Shown: one piece after another, positions 35,491 through 46,449 of the stretch
How the letters are laid out: each line of letters begins with the position of its first letter
Numbering within the stretch: the stretch's first letter is position 1
NCBI GenBank assembly: GCA_036365145.1
Contig: JAEOAD010000029.1
Coordinates: 25,723,001 to 25,787,000 of the forward strand
DNA length: 64,000 nucleotides
Source of the DNA: Orientallactaga sibirica
Lineage: Eukaryota > Chordata > Mammalia > Rodentia > Dipodidae
Direction of reading: 5' to 3'
Translations under genes and position numbers: made by a program
Notes under the pieces: model-generated
Told to the model about the DNA's origin: nothing
What the model saw: the letters and a program-made list of their open reading frames with translations, nothing else
Databases searched by the model: none

Positions 35491-36195
35491 TAGTTACAGA
35501 ACAAAAGAAAGTCATAAATTAAGGCACTTTTTAAATACATTGGAGGACATCTCCACCATAGGCCTCAAATGCTATCTGATGACATTTTTAGTCTTTGGGT
35601 TGGTAGAACCTGGGGTCTATTCTTGCATTCCAAAAAGGATTACACCTGATCAACTGATAGTAACCAGAATGTTATTTCAGACATAGAAGTGGGCAATAAA
35701 TGGCTATTAAGGGGCTAAGGATAGCCCAAGGTAATTGGGCTCTGACTTATAATATTTTATCTCTTTGTGATCACAGCTTTATCAGTCCATTCAGTCTCTT
35801 TGGAACTAGGCTTAGCAGATACAGCTATATTATGGGAACTTCAGTTCATAGTTCTCCCTGTTGGCCAACCATCACATTTTGTGTAGAGGCCAAATTAATA
35901 TTTAATATTTCCCACATAGCTACCTAGGATCTAGTATAGATGAGGCTGAGTAGTAGGCAGGAAATTCATCTTTAGCAGAGATGAGTTGTTGTTAAAGTCA
36001 TTAAGGAAGAGATGCTTGTATCATGTAAAATATGTTAGTCATCATGATCCAGGTATAATTATTCTTTTGTTTGTTCTCTGTGTTTGATATAACGTGTACA
36101 TGCTACATATAATGGGAATGTTAAATTTAAAGTTAAATATAGTCAAGAATGACTCTGGCCTAACAAACTTAAGACAGCAGATGAGGGATGTAGAC

Positions 36196-36463
36196 TTTCT
36201 TTTTCTTTCTTTCTTTCTTTTTTTTTTTTTTTTTTTGGAGAGAGAAAAAGACAGAGAGAGAGAGGAAGACAGAGATGGGCACGCCAGCAGTGTCTCAGCT
36301 GCTGAGAACAAAATCCAGATCTGTGCGCCCCCTTGTGGTCAAGTGAGGCATTGCGCCTTTGCGACACTTTTGCATCTGGCTAAACGTGGGACCTGGAGAT
36401 TGGAACCAGTGTTCTTAGGCTTAGGAGGCAGGCGCCTTAACCCCTAAGCCATCTCTCCAGCCC
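36196..36463 (-). mobile_element. DIP-like SINE, type B, minus strand
   Basis: The type B signature read antisense is 'cgccagcagtgtctcagctg', tgcgcccccttgtggtcaag, tgaggcattgcgcc and 'ctggctaaacgtgggacctg', ending 'ctaagccatctctccagccc'. The 10-bp target duplication ggatgtagac lies at 36186-36195 and 36464-36473. The open frames on both strands here are SINE sequence. Confidence 0.92.
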
Positions 36464-37068
36464 GGATGTAGACATTTTTAACTAACTAGACATTATATAT
36501 TTTAAATTAGCATATGTTTCCTCTATGTTTACAGTTATTTGTATTTTATGAAATACTTTGTTTGAAGTTTATAATGCTTAAAATAATTTATTATCCCTTA
36601 ATTTTAATTTTTTGGACCACTTGTTTATATATCGATGAACTTTTGCCAAGTGGCTAGTTCTAATTTTGGGAGAAATTAGTTTTTAAAATACAAATTATTA
36701 CAACTTTACTTGTATATAATAACTTGATGTGTACTATAATCTTAGTATTGTACCAGGTTCCCATGTGGGGAAGTAAATGAACAGTCCAATTACAGAAGGA
36801 ATTAGATAACAATACGATATCTTATAACAACTGTCTTATTTTTGGACCAAATTTTTTAGTGATTGGAATAGAAATGAAAAGTTGGATATGTTACAAATTA
36901 GGATTTGTAGGTTTTGTGGACATAACTAAATGGTATTTTTTTAAAAATTTTAAAGTCAGAAATGGAAAATGGGACTCTAATAGGAGTCACTGTTAATCTC
37001 AGTTAACTGTACTATAGTATACCTTACATGCTGATTTAAGAAATGTCAACTTTAAAGGTATAAAATAC

Positions 37069-37069
<1 letters not shown>

Positions 37070-37101
<32 letters not shown>
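37070..37101. repeat. (ATT)n microsatellite
   Basis: About ten uninterrupted TTA units in the retroviral interior. Confidence 0.95.
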
Positions 37102-37103
<2 letters not shown>

Positions 37104-37638
37104 TTGTATAATTTGGATAGAAAGAGTTAACACAAATCTTTGGGTATCTCTGTGAGTATATAAAATTAAAATTACATTAAAGTTGTCAGAGTTTGAATAA
37201 TAATATAATTGGCTAGACTCAAATAATATGTATTTGGAATATATAGAAAATATCTAGTTATTTTTGTTTTTAAAATTTGTATTTAAAAATAGAGATACCC
37301 CAGAACAGGGTCTTTTTAGAAGGTTAAAATAAATCTTTGTCAATTTAAAGCAAGAACTTAGTTTTATATCCAAATTACATTAAATAATGTGAACAACTTG
37401 AATCCTTTTAAATATAAAATCTTGGTTTAAGTAAGATAGCAATCTGGATAAGCAAACAGTTAACACAGAAACCTGTTTAATGAAAGAACCTGATATGTTT
37501 ATTTGTAGTTGTATTAAAACCAACATTAGCTTTACCTTTATCACTTAAAATATACCAAAGAAAAAAAAGTCAACAACTTAGACAACTTTTAAAAATGTTT
37601 AAATGTAAAGGGATTTACAAAATATAAAAATAAGAGAG

Positions 37639-37918
37639 GGCTGGATAGTTTGCTTAGTGGTTATGGCACTTGACTGCAAAGCCAAAGGACCTCAGTTCAA
37701 TTCCCTAGAACCCACGTAAGCCAGATGCACAAAGGGGGCACATGTGTCTGGAGTTAGTTGGCAGTGGCTGGAGGCCCTGATGTGCTCTCTCTCCCCCTCT
37801 TTCCCTCTCTCCCTCCCTCCCTCCCTCCCTCCATCTCTCTCTCTCTCTCCCTTTGTCTCTCTTCCTAACTCTTTCTCTCAAATAAATAAATAAAAATAAA
37901 ACAATAAAGAACAGTTAA
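37639..37918 (+). mobile_element. DIP-like SINE, type A (first of a tandem pair)
   Basis: Head ggctggatagtttgcttagt, B-box-like cagttcaattcc, acccacgtaagccagatg, then a long CT/CCCT run and aaataaataaataaaaataa. The string aaaataagagag occurs just before it (37627-37638), just after it (37919-37930) and again after the next SINE (38207-38218). Confidence 0.9.
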
Positions 37919-37930
37919 AAAATAAGAGAG

Positions 37931-38206
37931 AGGGCTGGAGAGATGGCTTAGTGGTTAAGGCACCTGCCTGCTAAGCCTAAGAACCCGGTTCCAATCTCCA
38001 GGTCCCACGTTTAGCCAGATGTAAAGTGATGCAAGGGCACAATGCCACACTTGACCACAAGGGGGCGCACACATCAGGATTTCGTTCACAGCAGCTGAGA
38101 GACTGCTAGTGCGCCCATCTCTATCCATCTCCCTCTCCCTCTCTGTCTCTCTCTCTCTCTGTGTCTCTCTCCAAAAATAAATAAAATAATAATAAAAAAT
38201 TTTTTT
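37931..38206 (+). mobile_element. DIP-like SINE, type B (second of a tandem pair)
   Basis: Head gggctggagagatggcttag, 'cccacgtttagccagatgta', 'ttgaccacaagggggcgcac', 'ttcgttcacagcagctgaga', CT repeats and a CAAAAATAAATAAAATAA tail. It shares the target string aaaataagagag with the preceding SINE, giving three copies in all. Confidence 0.92.
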
Positions 38207-38279
38207 AAAATAAGAGAGAGAGGTTTAGTTACTTGGAAAGCTTCATTGTTGATGTAATTGAAGATCAGTATCATCCAAC

Positions 38280-38297
38280 TCTTTAATTTTTTTTATT

Positions 38298-38346
<49 letters not shown>

Positions 38347-38472
38347 GTATACCATGGCCTCTAGCCACTGCAAAACAACTCCAGATGCATGTGCCACCTT
38401 GTACATCTTGCTTATATGGGTACTGGGGAATTGAACTTGGGCCCTTAACCACCAAACCATCTCTCTAGCCCC
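38280..38472 (-). mobile_element. DIP-like SINE, type A, minus strand, internally deleted
   Basis: A T-rich tail and a pure (GA)n run (about 38301-38342) precede 'aactccagatgcatgtgcca', and 'ccaccaaaccatctctctag' ends it. The 'ggcttcacaggcaag' segment normally between is deleted. A 9-bp target duplication tcatccaac lies at 38271-38279 and 38473-38481. Confidence 0.88.
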
Positions 38473-39644
38473 TCATCCAACATTTTTGAAGTTCATGTGG
38501 ATATTTAGATGGTCAAAGAGAGAAATACTAATCTCAGAATCTATCCCTTGAAATTTTGTAGCATAGGAATTGGTTAGAAGTACTTGATAGAGTCCTTACT
38601 CTGTATACTGAAGTCTTTGATATTATGTCTTTTTAAAAAATCTCCCAGTATCTCGTTGTGGAAAGACTGTGAGCAATTGTGATCTTTAGTCACTATTTTA
38701 AAATAACTTTATTTTTTTAGAGATGGCATCTACATATAAAATATATTTATGTTTATATGTGTGCATGCGTGCATCAGTGTGTGTGTATGTGTAAATACAT
38801 AATGTTTATAGGGCACTCAGTACTTATTATACAACAAGATAGATTTAGAAGGACTAAATGGTAGTCTTAAGGAAACCAAATGTTTTGGTAAGTTTTGACA
38901 AGTTATTAATATCATTTGTTTCTTTAATAAGTACTCTTGACGATTAGAGAAAAATACATAGTAAGTTTAATAGTAGTTTAAATTTCATAAACAAAATTAA
39001 ACTTTTACTTGCCTAAATAATTTTTTAACCTAATAAATAAAGGCTTATCTAAGTGGGAAAGCATATAAACTTAGAATTTAGATGTAATTTAACCATAGGT
39101 TATTAGAGGCCTCAGTTAGCAAAAGGATGAAACATTAAATCTTTGTAACCTACTTATGTAAACACTGGTAAAAACAGAATATTTAAGAATATTTAAGAAA
39201 TTGTAAGTATACAAGTAGATGTTATTTATCAAACAAAATAAAGGCTTTAAAACTTTTATTTGTAAACCATTTGGTATGAATTATGAAAAGTATGGTAATA
39301 CCTAAGAAATCTATTATTGGAAACAGAATTAGACATTCTGTAAACATTACTAAAAGCAAAATTATTTTAGCAAAATTTGAATTTTGGATTGGAAAATTTA
39401 ATAACCTTTACATTTTTAAATATATCTTATTTGGGAATTTAATAACTTTTGATCTAGATATTTTATTTAACATTTTAAATCTAGAAATATATATAATTAT
39501 TACATATATATAAAACCTCTAAGACTAGTTCTCTGGATAGAGGGAGTGGCTTTTTTCTTTTCAGTATTACTGTGGAAAAAGAAAACTGTTATCAAAGGCA
39601 ACCAAAGTAAGGTAATATCTTGGCATTTCTGCCTTAAAACATTT

Positions 39645-39822
39645 TTAAATTTATTTATTTGTAAGCAGAGAGAGAAAACAGAGTCAGGCAGAAGCTGTAA
39701 ACAATCTCTAGATGTATGTACCACCTTGTGCATCTGGCTTTATGTAGGCACTGAGAAACGAAACTTAGGTTGTTCTGCTTTTCAGGCAAGCGCCTTAACT
39801 GTTAAGTCAATCTCTCCAGCCC
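39645..39822 (-). mobile_element. DIP-like SINE, type A, minus strand, diverged
   Basis: Antisense: 'tttatttatttgtaagcaga', 'caccttgtgcatctggcttt', 'caggcaagcgccttaactgt' and 'taagtcaatctctccagccc'. The flanks taaaacattttt and taaaatatttcc are a decayed target duplication. Confidence 0.85.
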
Positions 39823-42667
39823 TAAAATATTTCCTAATGGCTAATCTGTAGAAATCTGTGAGCAAATATCTTATTTTTTTAAGAAAGTTAATTATTTAAG
39901 GAAGCAGAAAGCAGAGATAAGTAATTATCTCAATATCTGAATTTCAGGTTTAGAAGAAACATTCCTTTCTTCAGTTCTCCAAGTGGGAGCAATTGTGTTA
40001 AAGCAGAGGCTTGAATCCTGAGAGCCAATCTAAGCAACAAGGACTTTTGTGTAATTTGAATTAAGGCAAAGATTTAGTAAATAAAATCTTGATTAAGATT
40101 TGTAGAACTTTTTGCTTAAAATATTAATTATATTAAAAAGGAAATTTTGATTAATTTAACAGTCTTTATATGACCATTTACTTCTAAGTCAATTTGACAT
40201 TATGTAAGCATTATAAAAATATAACCATGTAGAAGACAAATATTAACTATATAGAGAGATAGACAACAAAAACCAAAGATTTTTATAGCTTTTATTTAGA
40301 CACATTATTATTTTTTTATTTTAGATATCACTCTGGCTATTTATTAATTTTTAATTTTAAATCTATACCTTAAGAAGATATTACTTAATAAAAATAAAGC
40401 AGAAATTTTAGATCTTATAAACAGAGCCTTTAAAATGACATTGATAAAAAATATTTAAAACTTGAAAACAAAACTGTTTTGAAGGAGAACAAAGACAGGC
40501 AGGCAATAACTTTTATATTAATGTTACAACTGTAAGTTAAAATTTATTTAAAAAATTATAAGATATTAATTAAAGACAACAATATGGACAAAAATAATGA
40601 AAAATTACAGTGGTCATAAGTTTATATATCTGTATCTTTATGTTTTCATTTTTTTTTTGGACAAAACACACACAAAAAAACAAACATATAAAATATCATG
40701 GGCAACATGACACAAACACATCAATTCTAGGTGCACCCCAAGAAAGTAAAATTAAGTGAAATTTTAATCTCTTTTTCAGATGTAAGACTCAGTAACACAG
40801 AATTTCAAAGGTGAAGCTTGTTAGGTAGATTTAGATACAGCAGATAATTGTTCCTGTTTTTGAGAGCTGGAAAGTAAAGTAGGAGAAGTTTTTATTGCTT
40901 TTACAGATGGAAATATCTTATTCTTGAATTAAAATTATTTTTTGTCTTAAAAATTAGAGAAGCTCCTTTAAAATACCATCTAAGGGGAGGATGTATAGCT
41001 AATGCCAAATCAGGCTCAGGCTCCAAGTTCCCTAAAGGAAAGGACTGGTAGAATAACATTTAGGAGTCTCTTTGCCCAGACTCCCTATCAGTTTTACAGA
41101 GAAGATAAGATGGGAGCAATGAGATAGGCAGGGAAAGGTTAAGAGAGAGGTGGTCATTCCTTGTGTTCAGGTTCTAGAATGTGTTGCTTATAGTAGTTTC
41201 CTCACTGTGTCCCAAGGTGCTCTCTTGGGGACAAAAGAGTGGCATAGGATATCTGGGGGATCAGCCCTTATGTAGTTCCATCTGACCCAGGAACAGAGTA
41301 TAGATGTCCAAGGGATTTTTATTTTTGGTGCCTTTGGCACTCATTAAACATTATATGGATTTTTGCCAGGAAAAGAGATTAAAGTAAAGAAACCAAGATG
41401 TTATACAATCCAAGAATATTGTTGAGGAGAACCAGTAGTTGTCAAGACTTACAATATTTTAGATGGATATTTTGTTGAGCCCCAAAAATATCAGCAACAA
41501 GGGGACTGAGTGAGACACAGCTCCACATTGTCATCTTTGATGGCCTGAGGAGTTCCACTAGACTTTTAGGGACCTCAATTCAGTTTGTATCAGGGACTCA
41601 GAACTTTGGGAAGAGCCAGTATGAAGCAGAGTTGAAGATTTTATTAAAGATATTTTAGTATGAACTTAAGCATGAAGGTTAGGGAAAAGGAAGAGATGCT
41701 CAGAGGGAGAGTTGAAAGCATGCCTGAGAACATGGTGTGGAGTCTTAGGAAGAGAGTATCTTTACAAATGAGGATTTTCATATAGTATGGAATTCTCTAG
41801 GTTTTATCTTACAAACAACCATCTTTTCTTTGATACAGGATTCTCTTCTGCTTGGAAAGAGCAGGAGACAAGGTCAGAGGAAGGAGAGGAAATGAGAATA
41901 GTTAAGATTTTGCACACTTTATCTTTACTTATGATATAATCTCACAATTTTTTAAACTTACTTATTTTTAATGTCTCCTTTTAATTTGTAGGTCCTAGAA
42001 TTCTTATTAGTTAGTTTGTAACTTACCAGTTTAAACAATTTTTAGATGTTTTAAAATTCTAATTAAAGCAGGCAGCCATTATGGTTTTCTTTTTAGAATT
42101 ATAAAAGGACTATTGCCTAGGACTTTTGTATTTCAAACAAGTAAAAATAAAAATGAATCTCAATTTAGGATTAAATGTTTCCCATTGTGGGAAGTGTATA
42201 TTTAGTTAGGTTTCCCTATTTTTTCAAACATTTGCAAGTTAAATTAACAAAATGTTTATATCAGATGGAGTACCAAATAGTAGTGATTCTGTTTTGTTTT
42301 GTTTTTCCTGCCAAACATTGGCTTTCTTGTGAGGAGTGGTAAGAAAAAAAAAAAGATGTCTAATGTTACCAGAGAAAACTGAACAGAATAGTCACAAACC
42401 AAAATGCTCTCAAAGATCTACATGCAAACAACATACTGAACAGTCAAAACCAAAATGCTTTCAAAGCAAACAAACAAAATGGATACGTTAAAACAAACAT
42501 TTTGAGAACAAATAAAAAAAAGTATCCAATAAAAACAACAGAAAGAATCCTAAAACAAGCTCAGGATAAACAAGGGGACCATCAACCAAATCAAGGGAAG
42601 CTGAGCTCCAGAATGAACTCACCAACCTGCACATAAAGAGACATCAGTCAGTTGGACACAAGGAGTG

Positions 42668-42697
42668 CACACCGGTACCTGACACACCGGTACCTGA
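42668..42697. repeat. 15-bp perfect tandem duplication in the retroviral leader
   Basis: cacaccggtacctga occurs twice in a row (42668-42682 and 42683-42697), about 45 bp from the primer-binding site, in the untranslated leader of the minus-strand element. Confidence 0.9.
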
Positions 42698-42740
42698 CTC
42701 TGACAGGTGTATCCTAAGTGAAAGTGGCTTGTCCTTGGGG

Positions 42741-42758
42741 CCCCACATTCGGGTGTCA
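42741..42758 (-). promoter_or_regulatory. Primer-binding site, tRNA-Lys-like
   Basis: The minus strand reads TGACACCCGAATGTGGGG, resembling the TGGCGCCC...GTGGGG primer sites complementary to tRNA-Lys in class II (betaretrovirus-like) elements, with CpG-type changes. It lies four bases inside the right LTR, the spacing expected, and sets the element's orientation. Confidence 0.7.
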
Positions 42759-42762
42759 TAAC

Positions 42763-42905
42763 TGTTGACACAAATTACATAGCTTTCACCTCAAAGGGGA
42801 TAAGAGATACTTTATTGTGGAGCCAAATAGAAGTGACCACTGTCTGGGAACACAGATTTAGGTTACCCCAAATTCCATGTACCAATGTGTCACAATTTTT
42901 ATGGC
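42763..42905 (-). mobile_element. 5' LTR of the decayed retrovirus (alignable part)
   Basis: It starts TGTTGACACAAATTACATAG on the plus strand and aligns with 35344-35490 up to 'gtgtcacaattttta'. Beyond this no similarity to the left LTR is visible, so it is truncated, rearranged or too diverged. LTR-LTR differences are frequent, which indicates age. Confidence 0.65.
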
Positions 42906-43009
42906 AGTCAGGACATGAAGGAGACTAAGCAGAGGGTCTACTAGCTCAAGACATTTGGTGTCCCCATTATAAGTTTATTAACACTAACTACACTCATCAC
43001 TTCTCTTTC

Positions 43010-43180
43010 ATTATTTTATTTTCATATGCTTTAATATTTTCATTGACACATGAAACTGTACATCTTTATGTGGTACCATGTGTGGATAGATGTATACATT
43101 GTATAATGTTCATTGAAATATAATTCTCCATTGTTACAGCTCAAAACAACAGAGACTAATAGGTGAGACATTAATTATCC
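43010..43180 (-). mobile_element. Probable ancient L1 3' UTR fragment, minus strand
   Basis: 'attgacacatgaaactgtac', 'atctttatgtggtaccatg' and agatgtatacattgtataat resemble the reverse complement of old mammalian L1 3' UTRs ('tgtatatatttatggtgtac', 'gtatacattgtgga'). Short and diverged. Confidence 0.5.
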
Positions 43181-43351
43181 TCATTGTATAAGTAATACTG
43201 CAACCAGTCCTTTACAGTTCATGACTATTTAGAGTATATCAGTGGCCTACAGTCTTTAAATGACATTTGTATCATAAGTTCTAATGTTCCATTATGATTT
43301 TACCACATTTCTGAATTAATGTAATTAATTAATCCTGCATGTTTTCAATAA

Positions 43352-43710
43352 CGTGGTGGTGGTTTGAATACAAAAAGTCCTCCTTAGACTCAGGTCTTTG
43401 AACACAGAATGCCCAGTTGGTGTCACTGTTAGGAAAGGTTGTGGAAGTTCGAGGAGGTGAAGTCCTCCTGGAGGAAGTGTGTCACTGAGGGTGGGCCTTG
43501 AAGTGCTTTAGCTAGGTCCACATGGGGTTCTCTCTTTCTCTCTACTTCCTTCCTGCTGACCTGAGAATGTGACGCCAGATTCCTGCTCTTGCCATGCTTT
43601 CCTGCCATGATGAGCCTTCTCCTGAAAACTGTCAGCAGAAAATAGACCATTTCCTTCTGTATCCTGCTTCTGGTTAGGTATTTTATTCCAACAAGACAAT
43701 AACTGATACA
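43352..43710 (+). mobile_element. Solo MT-type MaLR LTR
   Basis: Strong order match to rodent MT LTRs: 'ggtggtttgaata', 'cccagttggtgtcactgtta', 'ctcctggaggaagtgtgtca', 'ctgagggtgggccttgaagt', 'ctacttccttcctgctgacc', tgccatgatgagccttctcc and 'aataactgataca'. The flanks aataa at 43347-43351 and 43711-43715 give a 5-bp target duplication, so this is a solo LTR left by recombination. The first base pair of the LTR has changed (CG instead of TG). The two minus-strand frames here are not genes. Confidence 0.88.
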
Positions 43711-43813
43711 AATAAACTACTTATTTCCTCTTTCCTTTGCCTCCATCAATTTTTGGTCTCATCTAAACCATTCTGGTTAATTGTATTACTGATATTCATA
43801 AATATTCTTGGGA

Positions 43814-43997
43814 GGGCTGGAGAAATAGATTAGCAGTTAAGGTGCTCGCCTGCAAAGCCTAAGGATCCAGGTTTGTTCCCCAGAACCCATGTTAGCCAGA
43901 TGCACATGATGGCACATGCAGTTGGAGCTTGTTTTCAGTGTGTAGATGCCCTGGTGTGCCAATTCTCTCCCTATCTCCTTCTCTCTATATAAAATAA
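43814..43997 (+). mobile_element. DIP-like SINE, type A
   Basis: Head gggctggagaaatagattag, 'gttagccagatgcacatgat' and an 'attctctccctatctcct' tail with aaaataaataaat. The flanks at 43798-43813 and 43998-44013 (ataaatattcttg followed by gga or tga) are a 16-bp target duplication with one mismatch. Confidence 0.92.
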
Positions 43998-44013
43998 ATA
44001 AATATTCTTGTGA

Positions 44014-45557
44014 GAAGTAATATAATAAATGTAGTATAATACTAACATATGGAATAATTTCTTGTCTTCTTCTATTCCCTTCCTCTTATATTATATTACT
44101 GGAGGTGGGCACCTTCTCTATGGTCTCTAACATAGCTCTTTCCTGTGAAGATATAGTGCCATGCCACCTTTGTTTAGCAGAAGTTAAATTTTCAAAACTA
44201 TTTTCCTTTGCTTCATTTATACTAGTTCTGCTGTCAGTTAATTCTTAAGGCCAGCTGAATCCATCTTCTTCTCTTTCATATCTGATTCTAAAAGTTCTCT
44301 TGAATGAATAACTTTTCTTTATGGTACCATTTCCATTTGGGTCCAGTTTTTGTCCCCCCTTCCCTCTGAATTACTATTTTTATCCTATTGTTGCACACTA
44401 CCTGAATAGCATTTTGTCAGTAGGTCACTAGATTGCCTTTCTAGTTAAGTTAATTATCCTTTGATTCTAGCAAAAATGATGAGAGCAACATTGGGAAATC
44501 AAAATTTAAATTAATCAGAACCTATGTAATTATAATGGGCTATTTTTATAAATCTTATAGGTGTCTTTGTGCAAGGTTCTCCCTGCTGTAACCAGACCAA
44601 AATGTTGGAACTGATCTAATGTCTTAGAAAACATTATCTTCACATTAGGATCCTCATCAGCTAGGTTATCAGCTTGTTCACTACTTCTTGGTTTTCACAA
44701 ATTGACCAAAACCAATTTAAAACTGACAAATCAAGTTTATTTTTACTTATTTGTTTAACAAACCATCACAAAGTTCTATTATACTTGATGCTCTTTTGTG
44801 TTTATTTGGTATGTGTCCCCAAATCAATCCAATTTCTGAGTTGAGCTGAGCTTGAAATCATAATCCCAGAATAATATATACTAAACGTCTCTTGATTTCA
44901 TCCCCCAGGAGTTCATTAATCCTAACCTCAATTTGCATTTTCCAAAGACAGTCTTGTTCCTTTCAATGTGAGTTTCCCTGCCCTTGGAGGGCTTGTGTGG
45001 AAGAAGCCAGATTGCAATTACTAAGTAACTGATAGGGAAAAGATACATATCAAAAAGGATACACATTGGGATTATTTTGGAGTGTCTTTGAAAGGCTGTT
45101 TGTTTTTAAGCATGCAATTACTAAAAGAATTACTAAAAGCGATTCTCATCATTCTACCATTTTAGCTTTTAGTTCTGTGGCCATTGAAAACATTTTTTCT
45201 TATGTATTTATTATTTTAACCAATATATTAAAGTATTGTCAACATACAAGATGTAGATACTTAATATGCACTACTTTATTTGCTTGGAGATAAATATACA
45301 CCCATTTAACCACTACCACAATCGATGCCATAAACAACCATCTCCAAAGAAAACACTTTATGCATAATTATTGACTTTATGTATGACTTTTCATGCATGA
45401 TTACTGACTTTATTAGTGACTCGTGACTACTTATTTCATGTATGACTTTATGGATGACTGAGCAGCTACTGTCCTGCTCTCCTTCAGGTTTATGCAATAG
45501 AGAACTTCTAGACATATATCTATAATAACCAAATATGAGGAAAAGGGAAAAAAGCCC
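44014..45557. other. No recognised gene; short imperfect repeats at 45356-45460
   Basis: Mostly unassigned AT-rich DNA. At 45356-45460 a motif close to tgcatgattactgactttat recurs about three times in slightly different forms with spacing near 33-38 bp. The minus-strand frame over it (45306-45566) shows matching peptide repeats (SVIMHEKSY, SIIMHKVF), a by-product of the DNA repeat. Confidence 0.5.
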
Positions 45558-46449
45558 AATTATCACTTTTTTTTTTTTTTAATGCCAGAGAGTGGGAGAA
45601 CTTCTGGGTAAGATGGTGGCATAGGAGCCACACCAAACCAGCCTAGCAAGGGATTTAAGCAAAACCACAGCAAAATACACTCTTTCTTTTGAAAAGTGAA
45701 GTTGTATAGGTTTTCTATTAGCCATAATGGAAAAGAAGAGACCAAGATCTACTAGAAAAGGAGAAAAATGGCCAGAATCCCTCTGAGACATGTGCAGCCC
45801 TGATCCACACCATCTGCACAATCCGTGCACCCACCCGACAAGGTGCAGGAGCAGAGACCAAACAAGGGGAATTTCCAACTTCATGCACCTCCTTGCAAAG
45901 TCAAGAAACCTAAAGGAAAGACAGTGGAGATCAACTAAAGAGCCGCTGAAAGAGGTGGGACCAGCTAAGCAGTTCCAGTACAACTCCAGGCTTCCTGCAC
46001 CCTCCCATCCCCCAACCATCAGAACAGTCAACCTCCAGACACATTCAGACCCTGGCAGCAGGGCATCCAGCACAGCTGATCAGAACACCAGCTTCACAGC
46101 ACAACATGGAGGGATCAAGGTGGGCACTCACCATTGATGAGAATGGAAGCCACCCCAAAAACTGACAGAAAAGCAGGTACATAGGCCTGCAGTGGAAGTG
46201 CTAATCTCTCCTTCCATGTCAGGGAAGGGAATCTGTTCATTTTAATCCCCACATTTGCATATTCTGTGCTGGTTTTTATTGAATGTGTATATTGCTCAGT
46301 TGAAGTTTAAAATTTGCCAGTAATTGCTCCACCTAGCCCACTAGAATATTTGAATAGCAGGCAAACTCAATACCTAGGATTACTTCTGCAGTAGTATTGG
46401 AGTACAAAAGCTACACTTAGCACCTTAAACTCCTACTCTAAGTTCCTAT

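Larger units (their letters stand above)
35344..42905 (-). mobile_element. Decayed class II-like endogenous retrovirus, minus strand
   Basis: The two ends share about 140 bp in direct orientation: 35344 onward and 42763 onward share 'acatagctttca', 'ggagccaaata', 'ctgggaaca' and 'agatttaggtta'. Just inside the right copy, 42741-42758 on the minus strand reads like a tRNA-Lys primer site, so the 5' LTR is at the right. The interior is about 6-7 kb, AT-rich and carries five or more SINEs. No gag, protease, reverse transcriptase, integrase or env motif is readable. The right LTR matches only to about 42905. The left LTR probably continues beyond 35490 without a match partner. Confidence 0.65.

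Noticed and set aside
45579..46073. 164-codon minus-strand open frame, the longest in the window
   Set aside because: It is the antisense of the L1 5' UTR, ending in the SINE-tail T-run. The apparent leucine-rich composition reflects base composition, and no motif or signal supports a protein.
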